A DNA stretch of 64,000 bases from Lepidurus packardi (taxonomy: Eukaryota > Arthropoda > Branchiopoda > Notostraca > Triopsidae), in NCBI GenBank assembly GCA_023053545.1, contig JAKZAN010000005.1, forward strand, positions 10,354,001 through 10,418,000. Direction: 5' to 3'. The notes under the pieces were generated by a model. That model did no database searches. It had not been told where the DNA came from and saw only the letters and a program-made list of their open reading frames with translations. A program made the position numbers and the translations under genes. Within the stretch, counting starts at the first letter, position 1. Each line of letters opens with the position of its first letter. This document shows positions 37,392-48,991 of this stretch, in pieces.

Positions 37392-38996
37392 CGTACTACT
37401 ACTGCCGTGTGAAAAAGCTACTGTCGATTCTTTGTAGAATAGTTTAGGCCTAATTTATGAATGTTGACCGAGGCCCAGAGTATTTTTTTTTCGATCAATT
37501 AGATGTCTAGCTTTGTGTAATGATTCCGAGTAGGTAAAAGTACCCAGAGTCATAGAGTCGTATTGAAGTACGCGGCTGGGCCGTCCAGTAAAATTGTATG
37601 CAAAAATCTTTAAAGGTAGGCATAAATGCAGGTTTGATGTTTTGTAACTTACTTGGACGCCACTACCTAATTTATAACATGAATACAATGTTTATTAATT
37701 ATTATGGACTTTGTTCAACTGATACCTTTGTGCGTAAGCTGGAGTTCATGCTTCAAACGCAAGGTTGTGTGACCGAAATTCTGGTGAAGTAAAAACGCCA
37801 GAAGTGAGGGTTAAGAAAGTGAAGAGAAACATCGAGAATCCTAATCCCAAGTCGAACTACGTCTGAGTTGCTAGCACCCTTAGTCTGTGCGTTGGGAAAG
37901 CACAAGGGGCTTACATAGCCTCCGGCCGCCAACGGCTGATATGCGAGGGAGACAAGCGACGAGGACCCTCTCTCTTTTTCTCTCTGTTCGCTCCTTTCGT
38001 CCTTTCTGTTTCCCCTCTCACGTTCGTCCCCACATTTTACACAGCGACCACTTTGTTTTACTCAAGCATAATACGAGTAGCTGAAGCGAGGTGAAGTTGC
38101 CAAACCTTCTATAGGGACGCGACCTCAACCCTCAATCTGAACGTACCAGTAAGTGGTCTCTGTTTAAATCATTAGAAGGTAAATTGCCATTTGCTTTCGG
38201 TAGATCCCCTTTGGAAAATACCCAGTCAGACAAACAACTCAACGTTCTTGTGTCAATCGACTCCGCGATATATTGAGCGACAACGGACGCCGCGTTGTTT
38301 CAAAGCCGTATAACGTTACTTGGCTAACGAATGGAACGGTTGAGTTGGTAGAATTCCAAAGAATTTTAGGGAATCCGACTATAATTCAACGACGAGCTGT
38401 TTATAATCATGAGCTAATCGTTCAGCTACACAAAAGAACCAGACGTCGGCCGAGTGAATGACCCTGTTTTGAAACTGTAGAGACTTAAAAGCGTATGCTA
38501 TCTAGAATTCTAAACGTATAAATATGAATCATAAACAAAAATTTGGCTTTATGTTCGTTTGAATCCACCACCCACTTCCAACCCCTGAACGTCAGGCTCA
38601 GAATGTCAATTCACTACTGTTATGAATATATCTATCGTTTCATGTTTGGAATCGCGATATGAATCTGTACGATCGGATAATGTAATTACTGAGAACAGAG
38701 CTTAATAGACTGTTCCAATTCATAGCAACGTATTCACGGAGAAAGGTCGCTCGACCGAAGTCTTCTTTGTATCGACAATAAGCGCAATCAAACTACGGAC
38801 CCAGAGAAGACGTTCATTACCCAACTCGGACTCGGCGACAAGAAACGGTTGCGGTCCTGGGTTTGCTTTTTCCTGGCTCCCTGATCCTCGAAGTAACGCG
38901 GTGGGTTGGCTAACCAATAGCTCGAAGCCCTGGTCGCAGTCAGCTTCAGTCTCCCCTTCCACCGACACACACACGGCTCCAGCTCTACCGTGCCAG
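37392..38996. other. Region between the pseudo-protease and the ATF7IP paralog
   Basis: 1.6 kb with no supported exon. An open frame runs upstream of the chosen paralog start from about 38901, but with no ATG before 38997. Another at 38273-38461 also lacks an ATG. Upstream exons of the paralog could hide here; I could not identify any by homology. Confidence 0.4.
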
Positions 38997-39867
38997 ATGA
39001 TTAAAAACGAGCGGATGAAGGAGTCGCTCCGACTCTTGGAGCAGGTTCGGCAGCAAAACCCAGACATTGAGGTGGAGCTCATTTACAAGAAGGATGACAG
39101 CACGTACACGCAACTTCCTCGCCAGGTAACATCCTCCGTCTCCCGCCTCTACTACCACCTCCTTATAATTCCATGTCCTTATTAGGAGTTAGAAAAAATA
39201 CTCCTTCAGAAGATCATGGATGTGGGAGCGGTGCGTTCGGTCAGCGCCGAGTGCGATTCTAGGGTAAAAGCGGCCAAGCGGAAGATCTCTGCTTTGGGGA
39301 CTAGGTTACAAACGTTGAATAGCCAAGTAAATGAACCAAGTAAACGACAAAGGAAGCCTAATCAGGTCCCGTCATCTCAGATCGCTACTCTGGGTCAAGT
39401 CAAAGATTACCTGGAGCGAAACCGAACGCAATCGCCAGGAGCAGCCTCGATTCCTAGTTTCTCTATCCAACGATCTGTTGGTTTACAGGTCAACTGGGTA
39501 AGTTTGATCCATCAGCTAATCTACTTCCTAACGAACGGTTTCAAACGAACAGACGGCGCCATCTTCTACTAAGCCGCCAGCAACAACGTCGCCTGAACGT
39601 AGGTCGATTCCGAAAAGGTCTCCCAGGACCTTACCCGACAGGGTTCCTAGGCGCCGCAGTCCACGCTCAGTTCAAGTGACGTCCGCCACTCCCTTCGTCC
39701 CTGCATCAACCCAGTCGAAATATATTCGTCATTGCAACGGCAATGTTTACGTCACCACCAACGCCCAACTGCTTCATACCCCAATGGTGAGCATCCCTAT
39801 GGCCAACCTTGAGTCCTTGGCAGTGGAATCCATGCGAGTTCCTGAAGAAAAATCTTCCTCCAAGTGA
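38997..39867 (+). CDS. Partial paralog of ATF7IP/windei lacking the C-terminal Fn3 domain
   Basis: Three exons (38997-39125, 39186-39497, 39553-39867) give 251 residues if the first in-frame ATG is used. The middle exon matches the conserved coiled-coil ATF7IP domain of the full gene at 44437-48076: the exon junction RQ|ELEKILL aligns with RK|DLEELFL, and RSVGLQVN aligns with RAVGLQVN. The last exon is short and basic, has MVSIPMANLESLAV resembling [12 protein letters not shown] in the full gene, then stops. It has no SUMO-interacting motif and no Fn3 domain. The frame is intact, so it may encode a short isoform-like protein that binds the methyltransferase partner without the other contacts. 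It could also be a young pseudogene. The true 5' end is uncertain. Confidence 0.7.
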
Positions 39868-40477
39868 TTAACTGAGCTAATGAGCTATTTCCTGACAATG
39901 TCCAAACATTTTTTCATAGAATCTTCGATTTGCTCACGTGACGTTCCAGATTTGTCAAGTTTTTAATGACGTATAAAAAACACATTTCAGTCGCTTCAAA
40001 TCGTTGTCCAACAAATTTTTCTACCTTTCCGTCTTGGCACTTATTGATCCTAGAAATCAGACAGACGCAATACCGACTATCTTCCTATAAGAATTGTGGC
40101 GGTAGGAACGGTAGAGGAGTTTGTATTTACCCCTTAGTGTAGCGTATATTATCTACTGACGTAAATGGCAATGTTATAGTCTTGAGCTTTCAATACACAC
40201 TTTAAATATTGCCTTAAATATGAATCAATTTGAAACAGATTTCCTACTAATTCACGTATACGATTTTACAAATTCTTTGTAAATCCCTTGTACTGTATGT
40301 AGCAAAAGTGATCTTTCCTGCTTATCGGTAAGTTACGTACTGTCTCTTTAGCAGCTCTTTTAGAAACACAGCTAGAATAGAAGATTTGAAGATAGTTTAC
40401 TGTTCTCCTTTGGCCTTCAAGTTTCGTATTCTGTTTTCTTTTCATCCATTGAAACTTGAATTTCTATTCTGTTAAAC

Positions 40478-40682
40478 CAGTGTTTCTCAAACTATGTGGC
40501 CCGGCGACCTGGTGATGCTTGCAGGGGCGCCGCGAAAGATTCCTGTAATTGCATAGATGCAGCAATTATATAGGCCCATGTACTAAGGGGCGCCGCGCGA
40601 GCTGGGGATATGTTCCGAGGGGCGCCGCGGCGAATTGGATATTCTGTTAGTGCTCCGCGAAAAAAAAGTTTGAGAACTCCTG
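40478..40682. mobile_element. hAT-like MITE with 8-bp target site duplication
   Basis: 205 bp. The left end CAGTGTTTCTCAAACT and the right end AGTTTGAGAACTCCTG are inverted copies of the CAG..TTCTCAAACT type seen in hAT/Charlie elements. Perfect 8-bp duplications TGTTAAAC flank it (40470-40477, 40683-40690). The interior has three GGGGCGCCGCG words and no ORF of note. Confidence 0.9.
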
Positions 40683-40939
40683 TGTTAAACCATATACATG
40701 AACAGAAACATTTACTGATCTTATACGTTGCAACTTCAGTAAAGGAAGTCGTAAGTTGCAACAACTACTGTACAAAAGTTTGGCCACAGTTACTTTGAAT
40801 ATTTCAAAAATTGAATATTTTAAAACATGCATCCACGTAATCCGAGCCGTTATCCGGAGTTCTGCGTTATCTATATTGTCTAATATACATTGTCTAACAA
40901 GAATACATTGTCTAAACAAAGCGGATCAAGTCGACCACA

Positions 40940-41390
40940 CTAAACATTGAGAAACTCGAAGATTTCATGTGACTGTAGAGATGAACTTTTCTTTTCAAAA
41001 TCACAAGAGCTTTCGTCATCCGTCTGTATATTTAATCGGTCGCTTTCCGATACTGAAAATTTCAGATCGGGTGTCTTATATAGTAGTAAACCCACCCACA
41101 CAGAGCAAATGTAAACAATAACGTCATAAATGATCCCAAAATTGCTGTTGTTACACAAGTACCTGGGAACGAAAGTTCAACCAAACTTGAAAATTTTGAA
41201 AGGTATAAAAACCCCTCAAGACCAAAAGAAAAACAGCAAATGTAATTGACCTTTCTAAGAGAATCGATAGTTTTGAAACAACCCAAAACCCATTTCCCTG
41301 GAGCTCGAATTGGTGATAAAACCAAGCTACCAAAGTGTAGCCCAAGGATACGAAAGTTACAACGCTGTTTACTTTCAAATCTCAAGCAGG
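40940..41390 (-). other. Possible exons of a small membrane protein (unrecognised)
   Basis: On the minus strand an open frame from about 41378 encodes hydrophobic residues (VVTFVSLGYTLVAWFYHQFE, then ITFAVFLLVL). After an acceptor-like TTCGTTCCCAG near 41160 a second frame gives NNSNFGIIYDVIVYICSVWV, then a Ser/Asp/Glu-rich tail ending at 40940. It looks like a transmembrane segment with a cytosolic tail. No ATG is present in the first segment and the donor is weak, so this may be a gene fragment or chance. I recognise no family. Confidence 0.25.
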
Positions 41391-44300
41391 CGGCTTAAAT
41401 AATCCATAATTATGTAACTATTTATTTACTGGGAAAAGGTGAAGCTTGTTTGGACTCTGCAACGTAGCTGTAAACATTAGGCTAATAACATTCTCAAATC
41501 GCTTCCCTGTAAACTAGCAAGAATCCTTACGGTACGCTTCTGCGCAGTAAAGCGATTCTTGTCAAAAGTCCATTTTCATGTCATCCGAATATTGACTCTC
41601 AAAGTTTTTTCGAAACTTTGGTAAGAACAACTGCACATTGTCTAATACTATCTCCATATGATATCCACCCACAATACTCTTACTTCCTTTTACGTCTTAA
41701 GGATCAATATACCCAAAGCCAAAATATCACGTGCATTTCTAGCTCGGGTAACTTGCTTCCCTTTAAATTCCGACCTTCGTAACCTATATTTCCACTTGAA
41801 GACTACTACATACCTGGTCTACAATTTAAGAAGACGGCTTGGGTATTCAAATTAAGAATCATTTAGCTTTAGGGAGCTAGGGTTTAATGCCGTACAAGGT
41901 GGCTTTACTTTGTGATTGTAATATCAAATACAGTGAATCGATCTGAGCCAAACAGCTTTAATTCTGGGACGCACTGGTTGGTTGCACAAAGCGATATATT
42001 TTCAAACTATGCCCGTCGGCGGCCTTGGGGGGCGTCCAGGATGACGTACAGTATCCCGGGTTAGAAACCAAGGCTCTCCGAGTGCGCGACTCGTCGATGA
42101 ATAGAATGGAAACAGGAGTTCAACTTAAGACCTGCTTGTCTGGCTTTCTATTACATAGCCCCTCGACGACTTCGTGTTAAGCAAAGGTCCAAAGCTTAAA
42201 CAGAGATAATACTGCCTTGGCTCGCTCTTTCCTAGGCGGCGGAACTGAAAAGCGACTCCACTGACTCAGATACCAATGAATCTATGAGTAATAGAGCGAA
42301 GTATACTGCTTTCAAATTGCAATTCAAAACTATCTATTTTTGTAAAATTAAAATCGAAGATTAAGTTCCTGAGCCTGGATCAATGACATGGCAATCATAC
42401 TAGCAATGAAACGGATGTCTGTAATCTTTTTTTTTAGTTTCGGTGATTTTACCTTGAGTTTTATTTGAAAATACAAATTTAATGGATTTCTAGCTACCCT
42501 TAAAAAATTCGTGTTTACAGAGAAGGGACGCCTTGTCCCACGGCGTATTATCAAGGAAAGTTGCCGTAGGGTACTCGGATGGTAGAACAGAGTGTGGGCT
42601 ATGGCAGAGATACACGGCCAACTATGTGCTGAGCGCGACTTCTCGATTGTTCGACGGCCCCCTTCCCCCCCTTTTTGGTTAGCCAGTTATCCGTCTGGGC
42701 ATGAAGCCCAACAGCAGGCAAGGGCCCATTCACCCCGTGGCTCTAGCTGCATATGCAGTGGAAGTAGTGTCTTTTCCATCGCACTTTGCACAAATTCGCT
42801 GAAATACAAAAGGCGAATTAAAAAAGACCCGCAGCCTTTGAAAACTTCGAAAAAATAATTCTTCACTTCCACTCATGGTGGATGTGCTGCCTAGAACCTT
42901 GAGAGGTACGTATTACCGCATACTTTTTACCGTTTGTGGGAGCCTACAAATGTTAACTTTTTTCCTGTTAACATTTGCATGCTCAGCGCAGTCGTCATCG
43001 GTCTGACCAAGACTAGGTATTAGACGACTGACGTGTAAAATAGGCTAGGCTACGTGTAGCATTTTTTTGTAAAGACAAAAAATAACACGTTTGCCATGTA
43101 TTCTGGCTGCAGCAACCCTTGTACCCAGAAAGAAAGAAAAAAAAATATTCTTTAAGAAACCCTGCCCAGTATTGAACATATCAGATTAGCGGATGTTCAG
43201 CGTTTCCACAGTACATCAAATATATGTAAAAATAGAAAAACTAAGAGCGTTTTAGTCATTTTTCTTGTCGTGTGGTAGGCGTTACAATGAAAATAGGCTT
43301 AATCTATAACATTTCGTGTAGAATTAGCAAACCGAACATACGAGAGAAAAAACTGTCCGAAATCTTATTTAAAAATTAAACTTCAAATGTGAAAACTCTT
43401 AGGACTGGCACATAGAATCAGTTTCTACTTTTAGGTAGCCTCCTCAATCGTCGAAATATTTCAAAGTTGTGTTTTTCAAATAATTATATAAAAGGTACTA
43501 AACGAAAGCGGTTTCGCCAGATCGCAGGGCTTTTCTGAGAAGAAAAACTGTCTTCAGCAACAGTCGTCCATAACTTAAAATCCTTGATGAACTTGGAAAT
43601 AATTTACGTCCAGTGCTTTAAATGAAGGGATTAGAATTCCAAGGACATAATGTGACGCATAACCCAATAATTTGAAAGGTCGTTTACCGTAATTAATATG
43701 TGAAAGGATTCCTAAGAGAACTTTTTTCGACCTCCCAAAGTCGAAATTGACATGAGCCAGGACATGCCTTTCTTTACCTGTAAAGACAGTCTTAAACATA
43801 TCTGTTACTTTTTTGCACAATCTAAATTAACTATTAAAATGTATACATTGCGTCAAATAGATTGTTACACGACGCCAGGAGCCCTTTCCAAATTCATAAT
43901 AGCAAAAGTAAAAAGTATGCAAAGTATGTACGCAAAAGTATGCATACGTATAGGAATATGCTTTAGCAAAATATATGCTAAAGTAACGCATGTTATTTTA
44001 TTTAAAAAAAGCATCGCTGTAGCATTGTTTACATTTGCGTACCGATAGACAAATTGAATTCCAATTGCAAAAGCAAGTATTTGACAATCCAAGCGTTCAG
44101 TGCTACGCAACTTCTCGATAAACTGGGTGGTGGGGAAAAGTCTTTGCCCTCTTTGTGCAGGAAAAAGGGGAGGGGACACAAGCACAACAGAACCAAAGTG
44201 CATAATATTCCTGCGGGGAAATTAGGAATACATCCTGTCCTCTATTGTAGGTTCTGTTCTATCCCCAAGTCCCAAAGCGCGTGAAGGCAGACTCCTTTAC

Positions 44301-44436
44301 ATCGATTCCTAACTGCTGAAATCGATTGCTTACGGCTTAAGTGCGTTATCGATACGAATGTTCACAAGTTAGTTAGACATAAACAAAACCAATTTTTTTT
44401 TTACAAATAGGTGTAGAAAAGGAAGCCGCCATTGAA

Positions 44437-47400
44437 ATGGACGAAGAAGTTGTTACTTTAGATTTAGACGAGGATTTCTCCCCTAAATCCGAGCCTAGCC
44501 CCAAAACCATAGTTCACAAAAATAATCGCAATATTTCGTTGCCAACTATGAAAACTGCAAGTATCGATCTACCGCCGCCAACGACGACTGAGCTCGAGCC
44601 TCGTGACAAAAACCAGGTGGAGAATGCCACCAATGTGGTGGCCGGCGCCATTATGCAAAATGGTGACAATTATAGCTCGGTTGCGAGCGAGGATGATAAC
44701 TTGGTAGGCTCACCATCTGCCTTGAAAATAACACTCAAGAAACGCAAGAAGAAGACCGAAGTCTGGACGTACAAGAAGCAGCACCGCAAAGGACGCAGAT
44801 CCTTCCATAATTCCCACAATTATGGTAACGCTACCCAGAATGGAACTCCACCAGATTCATTGGACTCTGGGAGCGAAAAGGAAGAGGAAGAGTTTGAACT
44901 AAAATCAATGGAATCGTCCTCCACTATTCGGACGACGGTAGATTCAGCAACAGTTATCGAAGCCAATGAGTCAACTCTATCAACCGACGCATCAGCCATT
45001 CTGCAACTTGGCATAGTACCTGAGCTAAGGTCCAAAGTCAATGGCGGTGCCACTGAAATGAACGTCTCATGCAAGAGAAAATCTTCCGTCGATAACCAAC
45101 AACCCGAGGACGCTATACTCATAGCGTCCAAGAAAGTCAAAGTCCAAGGCTCGGAAGTAGAAGTTGAAGAGATCTCAGTAGTTGAGGGTCCCCTTAAGGC
45201 GGCCGAGAATCTGGCTACCAAACCTACCAAGAACGGAACTATTGGGAAGAAAGAAGATGATAAAGATGTAAAAGTGGGGAAAGTCTGTTCAGCCTTAGAG
45301 ACTGAGCTGCTTAAAGACAAAGAAAACCAGGCGGGAATACAAAAGGCTGCAGCTCTAGTCCGCAAAATGACCAGAAAAGTAAGTTGGTACCATGCTTTTA
45401 ACAATAAATCCATTTAGCGGCTACATGGAAGTCTAATGTCGCATAATACCATATACTATTAATGACATATAGCCTAATAGAAGCACAATAGTATAATAGT
45501 AGCTAGTTTCAACGTGTAAACAAACAATTCTTGGCTTAGGATTTGGAGGAACTCTTTCTCGTGAAAATGGTAGAATTTATCACAGAGCGATCTGACTCGG
45601 CATTGGTTCTCCGTCGAGCGGAAGCTACGGAAAAGGAGATAGTTGCAGTCAAATCCCGCCTCCAACAGATGCAGGCCCAAGTAAAAAAAAAAAACGACGA
45701 TGTGACCGGTTTTCAGTTGCTATATTTTTCACTTCTTCAGGTGGCGAACCTACAGACAGCCATCTTGCGGAACTTGTCTGATGTCGATCAAAATAAAGAT
45801 AAGCAGCCCATTCTGCCCGTGCGGATCACCAGAGCGGTCGGTCTTCAAGTTAACTTAGTAAGGTTTTGCACACAAAAAATCCTTGTACTCTTAAATAGTA
45901 ACTTAACTTGGGTATGTAAAACCCAGGGCCCTGATCTCTACCGGCGAGTAGCTCGTCCGAAGTCTCAGCCGAACACTCCAAATACATCCCCGCCTAAAAG
46001 TCGTGCTTCAGGGTCGCCAGCTTCAGCTAATGCTAGTCAACCCAACAAACAGGTAAGACACCCGCTCTCAGATCCGTGGTTCCTTCTTAAACCTTTTCTT
46101 AGGTTCGCCGTCCAAATCAGGCAATCCAGAGAGCGCCTTCGCTCTCTCCAATCGCTTCGCGTCCAAGTCCTAAGGCCATTGCCCCTACGCGGATTACCCA
46201 GCAGCCGCCACAGGTAAGAACATGAGCTGATCCAAAGATCTGAACTCTTAAGGTTGAACTCGTGAACTCGTTATAGCAAGTACAGCAGAAAGTCCTGACG
46301 ATGCAACCTGCTTTTACCCACCCTGCCTTTGCTCAAGTTCCTCCGCGCACCTTCGTGGCTACCACGGCCAACTTCGTGACCCGATCTCCCGTCAAACAGC
46401 TTTACGCGTCTATGCTCACTACGAAACCCGGAGCCACCAAAACGAATACCGTCACCCCAATCGCCCCCAAACCTCCTCGTCTCGCGACCACCCTCTCGGT
46501 CGGCAACGCCAGTCTAGGTTTCGAAAAGTCAATCATGGCGAACATCAACGCGCAACTCGCAGTTCAGCAAATCCGTACGTCCACCCAAAGCGGGGGCGCA
46601 TCGAGTGTGACCACTGTGCATAAGGTGACACTCCCGTCCCCGGGTGGTTCTCCCAGTCGACCTAAGGTTATCGACTTGACCGGGGAGGAGTCCCGGCAAG
46701 TAGGGTACCCAGCCACTGCCCCGACGCCACTCAAACCGAACAGCACTTTGGCCACTTCCATGGTCTATATCCCCAACAGTCAAGCAGTTCCCAAACGCCC
46801 CATGGTGAGCATCCCAGTACCCACCAGCAGCCTTGTTAGCACGGTTAATGCGTCTCTGCTTGTGAAGCGAACTACCTCAACCACCATGAGTAAGTTGATG
46901 TTTTGAACCGCGTCACTTTAACCGCGTTCGTTTTGACGAAATTTAAGCCGACTTAACAGTCTACCCAAGACTCTGCGCTTATAAGCGTTCGAGATAGGTA
47001 GACTTCAATAGACTTCGGGCTTGTAAGAATTTTCTTTAGCTAATCGACTTAGCCTTTGAAAGTCGACTTAGACTTTGAAAGTCGACTTTTAGTTTTGTAT
47101 CAAGTCAGGCAAGTCTATAGCGAGTACTTTTGTGCCAAGACACTGAAACATAACCCCGCCCCTGTTTTTACATGTATTCCCAGCGTATGCTTCCGCTTGT
47201 TGTCGGTAAACCTCGCCCCTTGTTTACATGCCTGCGTTATCGATATCGAATCGATATCGAACAATTCATACTGCTTTGTTTATTTTCTACAAGCACCGCC
47301 CCATGGGTGGAGCAATTGCTTATAAGCGTTCGTTTTGGACTCGAGACTTTCGAAGTCGACTTCCTTAAACTTTGAAAGTTTAGGCTAAAACGAACGCTTA

Positions 47401-48076
47401 TAAGCGTAAGTCAAGGAAGTTTGGCTAGTCGAAGTTTTAAGTCGAAAGTGCAAAACGAACGCAGCTTTCATATGATTCATTTCAGTACGTGTTTCTTCCC
47501 TGGTATAGCGAACATTTCGTCTGCCACATCTTCACTTCCGAGCGCAGTTTTTAACGTTATACCCCGTCATCCGGCACCACTGCCTTCGCCTGCTTCTTAT
47601 GCGCCTCATCTCGCAGGCAAAAACCCTCCTTGTAAACCCGTTTTGAAGATCTCAAAGGTTGCTACGGGTCAAGGTAAGTTTTCGCGAACTTTGACTGAAA
47701 TCGCGATTTTGTAAAACATATTAATGTGGGATACAATATAGGGTTGGTACTGTCTTGGACAATGCAATTAACAGATAAGCATGCGGATATCCAAACCTAT
47801 CAGTTGTATGCTTATCAAGAGGGTTCCAATCCTCCAGCCACCACGTTGTGGAAAAAGGTGGGAGATGTGAAGGCGATGCCTTTGCCTATGGCATGTACCT
47901 TAACTCAGGTGAATTTATTGTAGATGTTGCTCTATTGAATATTCTAATAAAGTATTCGGGATTTCTAGTTCATGGAAGGCCATCGTTACCATTTTGCGGT
48001 ACGGGCAGTAGATGAGCTGGGAAGGGAAGGACCGTATAGTGACCCATCTTCGATTTTACTCAATCATGCCAAATGA
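44437..48076 (+). CDS. wde: ATF7IP/MCAF1 homolog (windei)
   Basis: Nine coding exons (44437-45378, 45540-45680, 45741-45857, 45927-46052, 46103-46213, 46277-46889, 47509-47673, 47742-47908, 47969-48076) join in phase to 829 residues. The first exon is acidic and Lys-rich with nuclear signals ([11 protein letters not shown]). Exons 2-3 hold the conserved ATF7IP domain. Exon 6 holds a SUMO-interacting motif KVIDLTGEE (46664-46690), as in human ATF7IP. The last three exons encode the C-terminal Fn3 domain ([57 protein letters not shown]). ATF7IP/windei partners and stabilises the H3K9 methyltransferase SETDB1/Eggless in the nucleus. Introns 45681-45740 and 45858-45926 are open in frame, but homology supports splicing. 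The intron 46890-47508 contains a TIR element. Very secure. Confidence 0.95.
46922..47464. mobile_element. Nonautonomous TIR element, copy 2 (in ATF7IP intron)
   Basis: 543 bp with ends CCGCGTTCGTTTTG and CAAAACGAACGCAG, flanked by near-identical 6-bp repeats CTTTAA (46916-46921) and CTTTCA (47465-47470). Its left end matches the reverse complement of the right end of copy 1 over about 90 bp (TTAAGCCG, AGTCTACCCAAGACT, GCGCTTATAAGC, TTCGAGATAGGTAGACT in the same order). No transposase ORF. Confidence 0.85.
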
Positions 48077-48991
48077 GAGTTTAAGCATCTCGTGTTCTCT
48101 TAAAAAATAATATGATTTCAATGAAAGTATCCCCTTCGTTTGTAATGATTACTCTAGATACAATATAAGCTCACTTTTTGCAAGAAAACCTAGTTCTTTG
48201 TATATTCTTTTCACGTTTTATTTTCTTTATTCACGTTTCAACGTGCACATAACAGCACGTGGAAACGTGCACATATTTTTGTTGGTGATTGCGATGTACA
48301 CTTCTCTTTCTTTTCCCTTTGGGAATAGTTTGGAGTTGTGAGAGTCAGTCAAGAAGTGAGTAGAGCGATAATTAAGAGGTAAAGGAGCCAGTAGAAGGAG
48401 TAGAGAAGTGTTGTCAGTTTAGTGAAGAATAGCAGAATGCAGAAGAGAGTCGGTGTTAAAATTGTGGAATCAACTGCTTGTGGAAATTAAATACAACCAT
48501 TGTTATTTTGCCCAAAACGTTTTCGTGCTGTTTAACAGCTTTGTACCTTCTGCCTGCAATAGCAGGTCTGAAGCAAATCATTATCTTATACTTTGTGTTA
48601 TCTTACCAAAAATGCAGTCAAGAGACCTTGCAGGTTTCCAAATATGTCTAAACATCGTGTATTCTAAGGCATTCGCATCCAAATAACTATAAATGGTGCG
48701 TTTTAAGAGTATCCAAACAGCGGACAATTTTAATGGAAAACAGAAGTGTAGGAATGTCTACGTTCAATTATGTAACAAAATAAACGAAACGAAGAAATTG
48801 GGAATTAAACCGGGGTCTTGGATGCGATTTCCATCGGATGGGCTTCTTCGATGCCCACAATGTAAACAGACTCAAAGTTGCCCCTCCCAGGCTTGGCACG
48901 TACTCCAACTAAAGAAATACAAGTTGTAAACAAGCCAATATTCTAGAAACTATAGCAGTAAAAGAGAAACATTTAGGCTCTTAGTTTACGT
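48077..48991. other. Intergenic region between ATF7IP and MEIOB (convergent)
   Basis: About 900 bp between two converging genes. A small plus-strand open frame at 48693-48929 (78 residues, CxxC pairs near its end) starts with ATG but matches nothing I know; I do not call it a gene. Confidence 0.45.

Larger units (their letters stand above)
39868..44436. other. 4.6-kb region between the two ATF7IP-like genes
   Basis: Contains the hAT-like MITE (40478-40682), a weak candidate for a small membrane-protein exon pair (40940-41390, minus strand), and otherwise no recognisable gene. The immediate 5' side of the next gene has a splice acceptor before 44411, so a 5' UTR exon of ATF7IP probably lies in it. 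Confidence 0.45.

Noticed and set aside
44820-45413. 197-residue antisense ORF over ATF7IP exon 1
   Set aside because: Mirror of a compositionally biased acidic exon; the sense strand has the conserved gene structure.
45681-45926. Read-through of ATF7IP introns as one 224-residue ORF
   Set aside because: The segments have GT-AG ends, T-rich 3' parts, and are absent from homologous proteins; they are introns that happen to be open.
48693-48929. 78-residue ORF with CxxC pairs
   Set aside because: No recognised family, no splice or conservation evidence; could be chance in a convergent intergenic region.
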